Positions 1-8,614 of a stretch of 34,001 bases of DNA are shown here, in pieces. The stretch's first letter is position 1; each line of letters opens with the position of its first letter. The DNA lies in contig JANXYR010000015.1 of NCBI GenBank assembly GCA_025355965.1, forward strand, positions 1 through 34,001, written 5' to 3'. A program made the translations under genes and the position numbers. Source of the DNA: Geobacteraceae bacterium (GTDB lineage: Bacteria > Desulfobacterota > Desulfuromonadia > Geobacterales > Pseudopelobacteraceae). The notes under the pieces are model-generated. The model was not told where the DNA came from, searched no databases, and saw nothing but the letters and a program-made list of their open reading frames with translations.

Positions 1-51
1 CTTCGCGCTACGGCAGTATTTGAAAAAGTGGATGAGGATATGTGGAAATAA
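1..51 (+). CDS. C-terminal tail of an unidentified protein (5' end outside window)
   Basis: Frame 1 is open from the first base to a TAA at 49-51, encoding LRATAVFEKVDEDMWK. Only 16 residues are visible, so no family can be named. It is listed because the peptide looks like an ordinary charged C-terminus and the region after it is AT-rich and non-coding. It could be a chance open frame. Confidence 0.3.
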   Translation, partial: LRATAVFEKVDEDMWK

Positions 52-195
52 ATAAGGGATGCCTTTTGGGGCCTCACGTTACGCTGTTATCAATACGACC
101 ATACAAGCCACATATCCCACTAAAATCATTAGCACAACCACAACTTGCCATCGCAATTTAAATTGTAATGCAAATTAGACGATAGGCGACCTTCC

Positions 196-363
196 ATGTA
201 TCTCACCCGCACTCTCGAAAGCTGGTTCAAGGAAGCTTCCCGGCAATTCCCGGTGCTGGCAAACCTGAAGATGCCGGTTGGTCCGGGTGGCGTGATCTGC
301 CTGACGCAACAATCGCTGCCGCTTGGGCCTGCAGTGCGTTCGGTGCCGGTGGCAACAATATGA
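196..363 (+). pseudogene. Collapsed remnant of an AAA ATPase of the DUF4143 type
   Basis: The 55-codon frame begins MYLTRTLESWFKEASRQFPV, which matches my memory of the N-terminus of the AAA_14/DUF4143 ATPase family, where this stretch is normally followed directly by a P-loop (TGPRQVGKTT). Here it is joined instead to LANLKMPVGPGGVICLTQQS and a tail ending LPLGPAVRSVPVATI, which resembles the C-terminus of the same family. The Walker A, Walker B and DUF4143 domains are absent. A typical member has about 400 residues, so an in-frame internal deletion of most of the gene is the simplest reading. The short frame may still be translated but cannot be an ATPase. The family call rests on recognition of the two ends only. 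Confidence 0.55.
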
Positions 364-400
364 TGGTGGTGAAGATATCAACAAGCGAGGACATGCAGCC

Positions 401-820
401 ATGCAGGAGATAAAAGATTTTTTTACCACCGAGGATAAATTTGCCCGCCATGTCGGCATCGAACTGGTCGATGCCGGGTCGGGGTGGGCAAAAGTCAGCA
501 TGAAGATTGAACCGTTCCACTTTAACGGTGCCAAAACGGTTCATGGCGGCGCTATTTTCACCCTGGCCGACTTTGCCTTTGCCGTTGCCTCAAACTCACA
601 CGGAACCCTGGCGATGGGGATCAATACCAGTGTCTCCTTTGTGAAAGCCGCCCTGAAGGGGACGCTGCATGCGGAGGCGCGGGAGCAGTCAAAAGGACCG
701 AAGCTGGCTTCGTACTCGGTCATAGTCACCGATGATGCCGGTGATGTCGTGGCAATATTCCAGGGGATGGTCTATCGGAAAAAGGAGCCCATCATTCCGG
801 CAACGGCCTCGCTCTCATAG
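401..820 (+). CDS. PaaI-family hotdog-fold thioesterase
   Basis: This 139-residue protein is a single hotdog-fold domain of the PaaI/YigI acyl-CoA thioesterase type. The signature is VHGGAIFTLADFAFAVASNS at about residues 48-67, in which the HGG loop precedes the long central helix; the strand GINTSVSFVKAALKG follows. Such enzymes hydrolyse acyl- or aryl-CoA thioesters in the cytoplasm; the substrate cannot be read from sequence. I chose the ATG at 401 because the frame upstream overlaps the degenerate ATPase remnant and reads as low-complexity Arg/Cys-rich translation, while GCGAGG at 385-390 gives a ribosome-binding site. The 3' end overlaps the convergent CCA nucleotidyltransferase gene by about 29 bases. 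Confidence 0.85.
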   Translation: MQEIKDFFTTEDKFARHVGIELVDAGSGWAKVSMKIEPFHFNGAKTVHGGAIFTLADFAFAVASNSHGTLAMGINTSVSFVKAALKGTLHAEAREQSKGPKLASYSVIVTDDAGDVVAIFQGMVYRKKEPIIPATASLS

Positions 821-2006
821 TTTCCACCCGCTTTTGCAGAATAAACGCTGCCCGGTCTTTGACCGACAGCGCCTCCAGCTTCTCCTGATCAATCCCCAAT
901 TCCCGCGTATTCATCCCCGCAATTCGTACAACTGTATCCCACGCCGACATTGGCGGATTACCGACTTTGTCGGCTGCGGCAATCATCGGTAGAAAATCCA
1001 CTATCCCAGCTTTAATCGCCTGTTCCGCCATTTTAATTTTAGATGAGTCCCGCAACTCATCCCACTTATTGGCCTTGCCATGCAGGCTGCTGATCCAGGC
1101 AAGCGCTTTTCGGTGCTCAAACGGCAGACAAAGGCGATTGCAGAAATCCACCGCCAAACTAAAACCGGCGTTATCATGGCCATGATGCTTGGGATAGAGT
1201 GCCGGATCGGTTGCCAGCTTGCCGATATCGTGAAAAAAGGCACAGAAGCGAGCCAGTGGGTCGTAGCTGGTAGCCGCCACCCGCTGCAATACCTGAATGG
1301 AGTGGGTAAACAGGTCCCCTTCGGGGTGATGTTGCAGCGGTCCGGCCGGGATGTGCGGCATGCGGAAAATTTCCGGGAGAAATTTCGCCCCGATGTTGAA
1401 GCCTATCATCTGCTCAAAAAAGCGTTCCGGCGTCTTATGCTTCAGCGCCTTGAGCATCTCAAGGCTGAAACGCATAACCGGCATGGCGCTGAAGGACTCT
1501 GACCAATCCTGACTCCGGATCAGTTCCGCACATTCCGGAGTCATACGCCAACCATCGGCCTCAAAGCGGAATGCGCGAAAGAGCCGCAGAGGATCGGCTG
1601 TGAAGGTGTGAAGGCTGCAAGCCCGGAGAACTCCAGTCTTCAAATCATCTTCGCCCCCCAAAAGGTCATGGTGTTTGCCGGATAAATCCATAGCCATGGC
1701 GTTGACAGTGAAATCGCGCCGGAGAAGATCCTCCTTTAAATCACCAACAGTGGCGATACGGGTGATCTCAATTTTGCCGAATTCATGGTGATATCTGAAA
1801 TAGATTATAGCTCCACTGGTCGACTCCACTTTAGCAAATCCAAGCGCAGTGAGTTCGGCATCGGAAAGGGAGGCAACCAGGTCAATGTCCTGCCCCTCCC
1901 TTCCAAGCAGCATGTCGCGGACTGTCCCGCCGACAAGGAGGACCCGTCCGTGGTATGAAGGGGGAAAGAGACTCTTTAGAAAGGTGAGGAGGTTAGTCAC
2001 ACTCAA
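792..2006 (-). CDS. CCA tRNA nucleotidyltransferase / poly(A) polymerase family protein with HD domain
   Basis: This 404-residue protein belongs to the class II nucleotidyltransferase family that adds or repairs the CCA end of tRNA, or polyadenylates RNA. Near the N-terminus VLLVGGTVRDMLLGR is followed by DIDLV, giving the GG...D-x-D metal-binding motif of the polymerase head. RRDFTVNAMAMDL is the conserved motif of the same domain and DPLRLFRAFRFEA the RNA-binding neck. The C-terminal half carries an HD phosphohydrolase domain with HHPEGDLFTHSIQVL and FFHDIGK. The reading frame starts at TTG (2004-2006), with GTG at 1998-2000 as an alternative; neither has a strong ribosome-binding site. It lies 4 bases after the uracil-DNA glycosylase gene on the same strand, so the two are probably co-transcribed. 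Sequence alone does not separate CCA-adding from poly(A) activity. Confidence 0.9.
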   Translation of the reverse strand: MSVTNLLTFLKSLFPPSYHGRVLLVGGTVRDMLLGREGQDIDLVASLSDAELTALGFAKVESTSGAIIYFRYHHEFGKIEITRIATVGDLKEDLLRRDFTVNAMAMDLSGKHHDLLGGEDDLKTGVLRACSLHTFTADPLRLFRAFRFEADGWRMTPECAELIRSQDWSESFSAMPVMRFSLEMLKALKHKTPERFFEQMIGFNIGAKFLPEIFRMPHIPAGPLQHHPEGDLFTHSIQVLQRVAATSYDPLARFCAFFHDIGKLATDPALYPKHHGHDNAGFSLAVDFCNRLCLPFEHRKALAWISSLHGKANKWDELRDSSKIKMAEQAIKAGIVDFLPMIAAADKVGNPPMSAWDTVVRIAGMNTRELGIDQEKLEALSVKDRAAFILQKRVETMRARPLPE

Positions 2007-2010
2007 TGTT

Positions 2011-2793
2011 CTACTTGCTTCTGTTTTTGATTGGAACAGGCAGCTTGAGTAACTGCAGCACTTGGGTCATATCGTCCCAAACACTCCAGAAAGAGTCTGA
2101 ATTGCCGCCGCTGCGGAGCAGATAGGATGGGTGATAGGTCGGCATGAGCGGCATGCCGTGGAAGTCGTGGAACTTACCGCGCATCTTTGAAATAGGTGTT
2201 TTAATTTGCAGCAGGGCCTGAGCGGCTGATGTCCCGAGTGCAACGATCACCTCCGGCTTGACTGACTGGAGCTGCCGTAGCAGGAATGGGGAACAGGCGC
2301 TGACCTCATCGCTCTCCGGTGGTCTATTCTGCGGTGGTCGGCACTTGACTACGTTGCATATGTACACATCCTCGCGCTTTAACTCCATTGCGGCGATGAT
2401 ACGATTCAACATTTTTCCGGCATCGCCGACAAACGGTTCCCCTTGCGCATCCTCATCTGCTCCCGGGCCTTCACCGACAAAAACCAGCCTGGCTTTGGGA
2501 TTCCCTGTTCCAAACACCAGATTTTTTCTGGTAGCCCCAAGTTTACAGCGCTGGCACGGACCCAGGTTCTTTCTGATCTGCTCAAGAGTCTCATGTATTT
2601 CCGGCGTATTCAGCTGGTCTGTCATTGCGCCCTCTATACTCTGTTTCGCAATAGCGGTTAGTTGTGGTGCGGTATTGGCTTCTTTCATGGTTACCATCTC
2701 TGCCGGAATTCCGTCCAGGCCGCTTTCCTGGAGATCTTGCAGATAAGCAGTCAGCGATGCAAACAGGTGCGATTGGGTGGAAAGTGTGTTCAC
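2011..2793 (-). CDS. Uracil-DNA glycosylase, family 4 (iron-sulfur type)
   Basis: The core contains the family 4 motifs in order: CQRCKLG with two cysteines of the Fe-S cluster, GEGPGADEDAQGEPFVGDAG (the uracil-pocket GEaPGxxED...PFvGxAG motif), NVVKCRPPQNRPP with the third cysteine, CSPFL with the fourth, and MPTYHPSYLLR with the catalytic-site HPS. The enzyme removes uracil from DNA in base excision repair. The frame is open upstream to an ATG at 2826, but I prefer GTG at 2791-2793 (VNTLSTQSHLF), which has GGAG about 8 bases upstream and gives about 260 residues. The N-terminal 80 residues are a non-conserved, partly helical extension before the catalytic domain, as is common for this family in Geobacter-like bacteria. 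Confidence 0.9.
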   Translation of the reverse strand: MNTLSTQSHLFASLTAYLQDLQESGLDGIPAEMVTMKEANTAPQLTAIAKQSIEGAMTDQLNTPEIHETLEQIRKNLGPCQRCKLGATRKNLVFGTGNPKARLVFVGEGPGADEDAQGEPFVGDAGKMLNRIIAAMELKREDVYICNVVKCRPPQNRPPESDEVSACSPFLLRQLQSVKPEVIVALGTSAAQALLQIKTPISKMRGKFHDFHGMPLMPTYHPSYLLRSGGNSDSFWSVWDDMTQVLQLLKLPVPIKNRSK

Positions 2794-2900
2794 GGGGAGG
2801 CTCCAGCAGATCAATTTTATATGCAATGTCGTTAATTTTGGCGTACAATTGCTCGCGTAATCTAGCAGTAAGCACCGAGCCTGTCAAAAGAAAGAACTTC

Positions 2901-3800
2901 ATGATTTTTCTGTTAATTGCAATTGCGGTAACCCTGTTTCCGACCGATGTCCTTGCCTGGGGTGGAGGTATTCATCTTCAACTTGGAACCCAGGTATTGG
3001 CTAATCTGGAGATGGTGTCCGGTGATGTGGCGGCTCTCTTGGCGGCCCATCCAAAAGATTTTCTTTATGGCTGCCTCGCTCCGGATATTACGCTCGGTAA
3101 AAAATACACCCACTATCTGCTCAACTGTCACCGCTGGGGGATCGGTCGGACTCTGTTGAAAGAGGCAGAAAATGACCATCAGAGAGCCTGTGCGTATGGG
3201 TATCTCAGCCATCTGGCAGCGGATACGGTTGCTCATAATTATTACGTTCCCTACAAGATCAGCCGCTCGTTTCCCACAATTACCATGAAACATACCTATT
3301 GGGAGATGCGCTTTGAGGCGTTTGTGGAGAAGGATATCTGGAAACTTGCACGTGTTATCTGTCATGCTGACAGGCGTGCCAACGATGTGCTGCTGCGCAA
3401 AGTATTGACGACTACAATCTTCTCGTTTGGCACCAACAAGCGGATTTTTAATTCGATTATGGTGCTGTCACGGATGGAGAGACTTCAAAAGATTGTACAG
3501 ACGCTATCGGTCAAGTCGCGTTACCTATTGCCGGAGGCTGATCGGGACGAGTATATGCAGTTGGCCAGGGAGGCGATGTTGGATTTTCTGCAACATCCTG
3601 AAGATTCTAAGTTCCTGCAGGTAGATCCGACAGGGGAGAAGGCGCTGGCTGCAGCCGACCGACTTCGAAAAAGTCTGCGACTACGCCTTAAAAGTGGCTT
3701 TATGTCAAAAAAAGAGGGGTTTGAAGAGGTTGAAGCGATGCGGAGCACCTTGCGTAATTCACTGCACAATCCGGAACTTTTGAAGAAGCTGCATGTTTGA
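2901..3800 (+). CDS. Secreted zinc-dependent phospholipase C-like protein
   Basis: The 299-residue product starts with a typical signal peptide (MIFLLIAIAVTLFPTDVLA) predicted to be cut after VLA, leaving mature WGGGIHLQLG. In the bacterial zinc phospholipase C family the mature N-terminal tryptophan itself binds zinc, so the predicted site fits the family precisely. Further ligand candidates are the histidine in GIHLQLG, AAHPKDFLYGCLAPDI with the conserved Asp, and SHLAADTVAHNYYVP, an H-x3-D-x3-H motif. The C-terminal third is charged and helical with no recognisable domain. The frame is open further upstream across the divergent glycosylase start, but the signal peptide fixes the ATG at 2901. 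The ribosome-binding site (GAAAGAA) is weak. The substrate is unknown; phospholipid is inferred from the family. Confidence 0.8.
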   Translation: MIFLLIAIAVTLFPTDVLAWGGGIHLQLGTQVLANLEMVSGDVAALLAAHPKDFLYGCLAPDITLGKKYTHYLLNCHRWGIGRTLLKEAENDHQRACAYGYLSHLAADTVAHNYYVPYKISRSFPTITMKHTYWEMRFEAFVEKDIWKLARVICHADRRANDVLLRKVLTTTIFSFGTNKRIFNSIMVLSRMERLQKIVQTLSVKSRYLLPEADRDEYMQLAREAMLDFLQHPEDSKFLQVDPTGEKALAAADRLRKSLRLRLKSGFMSKKEGFEEVEAMRSTLRNSLHNPELLKKLHV

Positions 3801-3809
3801 AAAGACGGT

Positions 3810-4586
3810 TTAATATAGTTCCGGTTTACGATCATTAAAACATGGAATTTGCGTTCGCCAGTCGATCATTGCCTGCATATCAAGTTCAGCAATAATCTCA
3901 CCTCCACTTTCACCCGCCTCAGCCAACAGTTCCCCTTTTGGATCGATGATCATGCTCATGCCGAAAAAATCCAGCTTACCAATGGTGCCGCAGGCGTTGC
4001 AGGCGACCACGAAGAGCTGGTTTTCTATCGCCCGTGCCCTCAGTAGCGTGCGCCAATGCTCCTGGCGCGGCTTGGGCCACTGAGCCGGTACGCAGATAAC
4101 CTGTGCCCCTTCAATTGCAAGACGGCGGGACAGTTCGGGAAAACGGAGGTCGTAACAGATGATGACCCCCACCTTGCCGATCGAAGTATCCGCCAGCAGC
4201 CACGAATCGCCACCGGAAAACGCGCGATCCTCCCCCAGCAGAGAGAAGAGGTGGATCTTGCGGTAGATCCCGGCCAGCACGCCATTGTCGGCAACATAGA
4301 TAGTGTTGAAAACCTTGTCGCCGTTAGGTTCCGGCATACTGCCGACAATGACCAGCTTCAGCTCCCGTGAGAGCAGCAACAGCTCATCGACGATCCCGGC
4401 AGTCCGCAGGGCCAGTTCATTCAGATTCTTGTAGGCAAAGCCGCTTGACCACATCTCCGGCAGAACTACCAGATCAACCCCTTCTCCAGCCACACGGTAA
4501 AGAGCCTCGCGAACATAGGCCAGATTGGCGTCAACATCTCCCTGCTTGACGTTAAACTGTATTGCGGCGGCTTTGATCAAACTCAT
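3810..4586 (-). CDS. Carbon-nitrogen hydrolase (nitrilase superfamily, omega-amidase/Nit2-like)
   Basis: This 258-residue protein shows the Glu-Lys-Cys triad of the nitrilase superfamily: E in LPEMWSSGF, K in YRKIHLF and the nucleophile C in GVIICYDLRFPELSRR. Its length is that of a free-standing amidase domain. The best-known relatives are omega-amidases that deaminate 2-oxoglutaramate or 2-oxosuccinamate, but substrate specificity cannot be read from the motifs. It begins 8 bases after ftsK, and its GGAGAG ribosome-binding site overlaps the ftsK stop codon, so it is very likely the last gene of an ftsK transcript. The preceding convergent phospholipase gene ends 9 bases away, leaving no visible space for a separate terminator. 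Confidence 0.85.
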   Translation of the reverse strand: MSLIKAAAIQFNVKQGDVDANLAYVREALYRVAGEGVDLVVLPEMWSSGFAYKNLNELALRTAGIVDELLLLSRELKLVIVGSMPEPNGDKVFNTIYVADNGVLAGIYRKIHLFSLLGEDRAFSGGDSWLLADTSIGKVGVIICYDLRFPELSRRLAIEGAQVICVPAQWPKPRQEHWRTLLRARAIENQLFVVACNACGTIGKLDFFGMSMIIDPKGELLAEAGESGGEIIAELDMQAMIDWRTQIPCFNDRKPELY

Positions 4587-4594
4587 AATCTCTC

Positions 4595-6940
4595 CTACCT
4601 CGTCAACTGCGAATTCAGATATGCATTGATGACGTCCATATAAATTTCGCGCGGCTTGCTGGTGCCGTCGCTTGGGGCGATCATACCCTCGCTCTCCATC
4701 ATCTCTACAATCCGTGCAGCGCGATTATAGCCGATGCGCAACTTACGCTGCACCATGGATATGCTGGCCTGCCTGGTGTCCGCGACCAGCCGCAGGGCAT
4801 CTTCCCAACGTTCATCCTGTATCTCGTCATCGCTGCTCCCCTTTTCATCGGAATCCTTCATTTCAAGGATCGACTTTTCGTAAACCGGTTTGCCTTGCTT
4901 CTTGAGGAAATCAACGACCCGCTGCACTTCGGAGTCGGAAACAAAGGCACCGTGAATACGCTGCAGGCGTGAGGTCCCTGGCGGCATATAAAGCATGTCA
5001 CCAGCCCCCAGCAGACTTTCGGCACCGTTGCAGTCCAAAATGGTTCGCGAATCAACTTTTGACGTCACCTGGAAGGAGATGCGCGACGGCAGATTAGCCT
5101 TGATAAGGCCGGTTATAACATCCACAGAGGGGCGCTGGGTTGCCAGAATCAGGTGAATCCCGGAGGCACGCGCTTTCTGAGCCAAGCGGGCGATATGCTC
5201 CTCTACTTCCCGGCCGGCAACCATCATCAGGTCGGCCAACTCGTCCACAATCACCACGATATAGGGGAGGTGGCTGTGCTCCAGGATCACATCATCGTCA
5301 ACCACGAAGGGGATTGGATCGACAACGGCTTCTCCCTCCTCAACTATTTCTTCAAGCTCTTCGATAATTTCCGCATCGGATATCGAGTCTTGCTCTTCCT
5401 GCTCGAGAATCTCACCGGCAAGTTTTTTATTGTACGAATCAATATTACGCACACCTTTGTCCGACAAGAGCTGGTAGCGTCGCTCCATCTCGTTTACCGC
5501 CCATTTCAGTGCCAGGGAGGCTTTTTTGGGCTCAGTCACAACCGGCAGCAGCAGGTGCGGAATCCCCTCGTACATGGAGAATTCCAGCATCTTGGGGTCA
5601 ACCATGATCATGCGCACATCTTTTGGTGTGGAGGTGTAGAGCAGGGAGAGGATCATGGTGTTGATCGAGACCGACTTGCCGGAGCCGGTTGAACCGGCCA
5701 CCAGTAGATGCGGCGCTTTGGCCAGATCGGTTACTACCGGCAACCCGGCAATGTCTTTGCCTAGAGCCAGTGGCAGTTTCATTTTGCTATGCGAAAAATG
5801 CTCACAGTTAAAGATTTCACGCAGGTAAACCATGTCGCGGTCACGATTTGGAACCTCGACGCCGACCACCCCTTTGCCTGGGATCGGTGCCACAATACGT
5901 ATTGACATTGCCTGCAGCGCCATCGTCAGATCATCGGTAAGACCGGCAATACGGCTGATTTTGATTCCTGGAGCCGGAGAAAACTCATACATGGTGATGA
6001 CCGGACCGGGGCAGATTTCTACCACTTCGCCGTCGATGTTGTAATCCTTGAGTTTTTTCTCAAGCAGCCGCGCGTTCATGGTGAGGGTTTCGCGGTCGAG
6101 TGTCTTTTCAGCGGCTGGCGGCACATCCAACAGCGAAAATGGCGGGGTGTGAAAATCGCCTTCTGCTTTAATGAATTCAAAAGTTTCCTGTACTGCGGCC
6201 GTTTTGGCGTCCTCTTTCTTTTTATCCTTTTCCTTTTTGAGAATATTGGGACGCGACTGTGGTGGCGCCATCGGTTTTATGACCGGGCCATTCGCCGCTG
6301 CTGCCACCGGAAGCCCCTCCTGTTTTGCCTTGGCCCGGTTCTGTTCGTGACGATTGCGTCCGCGGCGTTCTTGCCAGACAGCCCATTTTTGTTTCAAGTT
6401 CTCCAGCCACCAACCTGCAAACAGAATAAAGGAGAATTTTGAAAGGATCATAATCGATGCTGCCAACAGCGGCAGAAGGAGTAGCAGGGCACCAGTGATG
6501 CCAACTGCCCCTTTCAAAGCCCGTGACACCACGACTCCTGCCGCTCCTCCGGTAGCAACCTGCTGGCCGAATACAAATGTCTTGTCGCGAAAAAAAGCAA
6601 ACAGGGTCGCCAGGGAGAATAGCAGCCCAAATGCTGCTGCCAATTTGTATGAGCGGAGGCGAATCTCTTTAAAACGGAAGAGGGTGTAGGCCATGTAGAG
6701 CAGCGCCAGCGGAACCAGGTATGAAGCCAAGCCGAAACTGATAAAGAACAGATCGGCTATCTGCGCCCCCAGTCGCCCCCCAAGGTTATGAATGCCACCC
6801 TCGTTGGAGTAGCTGTTCCAGGAGACATCAGCAGAGTTATAGGTCAGAAAGGCAAGCAGGATGAACGTACCGACGGTTCCCATCGCCATCCCCTGCAGCT
6901 CTTTGGTCAGTTTTTCTTTTTTTGCTTCATCTGCGCTCAT
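4595..6940 (-). CDS. ftsK: DNA translocase FtsK/SpoIIIE
   Basis: The 781-residue protein has the FtsK layout. The N-terminal ~170 residues contain about four hydrophobic membrane segments (for example TVGTFILLAFLTYNSADVSW and IADLFFISFGLASYLVPLAL). A charged Lys/Pro-rich linker follows to about residue 260, then the alpha/beta motor with Walker A GSTGSGKS near residue 415 and Walker B YIVVIVDELADLMMV near residue 565. A C-terminal winged-helix gamma domain follows (WEDALRLVADTRQASISMVQ and IGYNRAARIVEMMESEG), which in family members reads the KOPS polar sequences. It pumps chromosome ends through the division septum and activates dif recombination. Between the motor motifs (about residues 505-555) lies an acidic insert rich in Glu/Asp. 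The start ATG has GGAAG about 9 bases upstream. Confidence 0.95.
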   Translation of the reverse strand: MSADEAKKEKLTKELQGMAMGTVGTFILLAFLTYNSADVSWNSYSNEGGIHNLGGRLGAQIADLFFISFGLASYLVPLALLYMAYTLFRFKEIRLRSYKLAAAFGLLFSLATLFAFFRDKTFVFGQQVATGGAAGVVVSRALKGAVGITGALLLLLPLLAASIMILSKFSFILFAGWWLENLKQKWAVWQERRGRNRHEQNRAKAKQEGLPVAAAANGPVIKPMAPPQSRPNILKKEKDKKKEDAKTAAVQETFEFIKAEGDFHTPPFSLLDVPPAAEKTLDRETLTMNARLLEKKLKDYNIDGEVVEICPGPVITMYEFSPAPGIKISRIAGLTDDLTMALQAMSIRIVAPIPGKGVVGVEVPNRDRDMVYLREIFNCEHFSHSKMKLPLALGKDIAGLPVVTDLAKAPHLLVAGSTGSGKSVSINTMILSLLYTSTPKDVRMIMVDPKMLEFSMYEGIPHLLLPVVTEPKKASLALKWAVNEMERRYQLLSDKGVRNIDSYNKKLAGEILEQEEQDSISDAEIIEELEEIVEEGEAVVDPIPFVVDDDVILEHSHLPYIVVIVDELADLMMVAGREVEEHIARLAQKARASGIHLILATQRPSVDVITGLIKANLPSRISFQVTSKVDSRTILDCNGAESLLGAGDMLYMPPGTSRLQRIHGAFVSDSEVQRVVDFLKKQGKPVYEKSILEMKDSDEKGSSDDEIQDERWEDALRLVADTRQASISMVQRKLRIGYNRAARIVEMMESEGMIAPSDGTSKPREIYMDVINAYLNSQLTR

Positions 6941-7082
6941 TGATTCGATCTTCCTTTTGCTTGGATAAACGCGGACATATTACCTGTAATCGGAGGGGGG
7001 AGGCAAAGGAAAAAAACGGTGGGTGCGACAGAATACGCATCGGTGTACATCAGCCAGTTATGGATCCAGGCACCGGGTGGAC

Positions 7083-7511
7083 CTAAACGGTTTTAATCTC
7101 ATCCTCCGGCCTGATGCTTCCTCCGGTAATGACTTTGGCAAAAATTCCCTCTTTCGGCATGACGCAGTCACCGGCCTGATCATAAATGGCGCAACGGTGG
7201 TGACACTCCTTGCCAATCTGGGTTACCTCCATAAGGGTTTCGCCAACCTGCAGGCGACTGCCGATCGGCAGGGACACCAGATCGATACCGGTTGTTGTGA
7301 TGTTTTCGGCAAAGTCGCCAGAATCTACATCCAGTCCCAGCGCCCGCATCTTGTCGATACTCTCCGAAGCTAGGAGGCTTATCTGACGGTGCCAGTCCCC
7401 GGCATGGGCGTCCCCCACGATGCCGTGGTTTTCGCGCAGTTCCACCTCTGCGACCGGCTTCTTGCGCTCTCCCTTGTTTTCGCTGATACAGACAGCTTTG
7501 ACTATTGCCAT
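7083..7511 (-). CDS. MOSC domain protein
   Basis: This 142-residue stand-alone MOSC (molybdenum cofactor sulfurase C-terminal) domain has the typical features: HGIVGDAHAGDWHRQISLLA near residue 30, GDFAENITTTGI in the middle and the conserved cysteine in GKECHHRCAIYDQ at about residue 100. MOSC domains are thought to carry or transfer persulfide sulfur to, or bind, the molybdenum cofactor. The gene starts 6 bases after moaA, and its ribosome-binding site GGGGGAT is formed by the last moaA codons (Gly-Gly). The two are therefore co-transcribed and probably translationally linked, which supports a role in molybdenum cofactor maturation. Confidence 0.88.
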   Translation of the reverse strand: MAIVKAVCISENKGERKKPVAEVELRENHGIVGDAHAGDWHRQISLLASESIDKMRALGLDVDSGDFAENITTTGIDLVSLPIGSRLQVGETLMEVTQIGKECHHRCAIYDQAGDCVMPKEGIFAKVITGGSIRPEDEIKTV

Positions 7512-7517
7512 ATATTT

Positions 7518-8498
7518 CTATCCCCCTATCTGCGCCATCAAAAAGTTTTTATGTTCGTAACTGTTGCAGGAGATTCCGTGCCGCTCCGGTTTGCCAGAAA
7601 CGATCCCGCGCAGCACCTCCGCCAGCTTGTCTCGGTCAGATGGCCGCAGGAACGGTACCAGATCGGTTTTCTCGTCAGAAAAGAGGCACCCCTTGGCCTG
7701 CCCGGTGGAGGTAACGCGGATACGGTTGCATTCGCTGCAGAAATGGCCGGAAACCGCGGTGATAATACCAATGCTTCCGACTGCGCCGGGGATGCGATAA
7801 TCCCGCGATGGCCCGGCAAATGGGCCCTTGTCCACCTGTTCCAGCGGATAGCTGGCGGCAATGCGCTGAAGGATTTCCTCGCCGGAGATACAGTAGCGTT
7901 GCCACCCTTCATCTTTCACCACTGGCATGTATTCGATGAAGCGGATCGAGCTGCCGCGTAGGCGGGTCATCTCGGCAAAGGACATGATTTCAGCATCGTT
8001 GACGCCGCGCATGATGACGCAGTTGATCTTTGGGGGAGGGAAACCGGCTTTCTCGGCGGCATCCAGCCCGTCCAGAACCCTGGTAAGGTCGCCGCCACGG
8101 GTGATCTTGCTGAAAGTTTCCGGGTTGAGTGAGTCGAGACTGACGTTGAGCCGTTGAACACCGGCCTGATACAGTTCTGTTGCCATATCCGCCAGCAGCA
8201 GGCCATTTGTTGTCAGGGCCAGGTGCCGCAATCCGGGGATAGCGGAGAGCCTTGCCAGGAAATCAACGATTCCGGCCCGAACCAGCGGCTCCCCGCCGGT
8301 GATGCGAATTTTTTCAATACCCATCCCGACGGCGGTCTCGGCGATCAGCTGAAGCTCTTCGTAACTGAGAATCGCCTCATGCCCTTTGCTTGCGACACCC
8401 TCTTTAGGCATGCAGTAGAAGCAGCGCATGTTGCAGCGGTCGGTAACCGACAAGCGCAGATAGTTTATATTTCTCCCGACGGAGTCAGTTAGTTGCAT
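7518..8498 (-). CDS. moaA: GTP 3',8-cyclase MoaA (molybdenum cofactor biosynthesis)
   Basis: The 326-residue protein has both iron-sulfur clusters of MoaA: the radical SAM motif CNMRCFYCMPKEG near residue 22 and the C-terminal substrate-binding cluster in HFCSECNRIRVTSTGQAKGC. ITGGEPLVR is the SAM-binding GGE motif. The protein ends in Gly-Gly (AQIGG), the conserved C-terminal tail that is needed for activity in characterised MoaA enzymes. MoaA converts GTP to 3',8-cyclo-GTP, the first step of molybdopterin synthesis. It is followed 6 bases later by the MOSC gene and preceded by mobB, forming a molybdenum cofactor cluster. Confidence 0.96.
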   Translation of the reverse strand: MQLTDSVGRNINYLRLSVTDRCNMRCFYCMPKEGVASKGHEAILSYEELQLIAETAVGMGIEKIRITGGEPLVRAGIVDFLARLSAIPGLRHLALTTNGLLLADMATELYQAGVQRLNVSLDSLNPETFSKITRGGDLTRVLDGLDAAEKAGFPPPKINCVIMRGVNDAEIMSFAEMTRLRGSSIRFIEYMPVVKDEGWQRYCISGEEILQRIAASYPLEQVDKGPFAGPSRDYRIPGAVGSIGIITAVSGHFCSECNRIRVTSTGQAKGCLFSDEKTDLVPFLRPSDRDKLAEVLRGIVSGKPERHGISCNSYEHKNFLMAQIGG

Positions 8499-8545
8499 GG
8501 TTACCCGCTTGTAAGCTTTTTTACTACGGAAATCAAAACCGTTTT

Positions 8546-8614
8546 AACAGGGATACACGGGATAAAGTCATAAAGGCGAAATTTTATCAGGCTTTTATCC
8601 TGTTCATCCCTGTT
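8546..8614. repeat. REP-like inverted repeat between moaA and mobB
   Basis: Two 21-base arms face each other at 8546-8566 and 8594-8614, matching at 18 of 21 positions, with a 27-base loop. The arms have the form AACAGGGAT...GGATAAA, a sequence I associate with dispersed repeats in Geobacter-type genomes. The right arm lies inside the end of the mobB reading frame. It could act as an intergenic hairpin that separates mobB and moaA messages, or simply be a repetitive element. Confidence 0.6.

Noticed and set aside
4056..6700. Several open frames of 60-180 codons opposite the hydrolase and ftsK genes
   Set aside because: They are antisense or shifted frames of well-supported genes and lack start signals and recognisable motifs.
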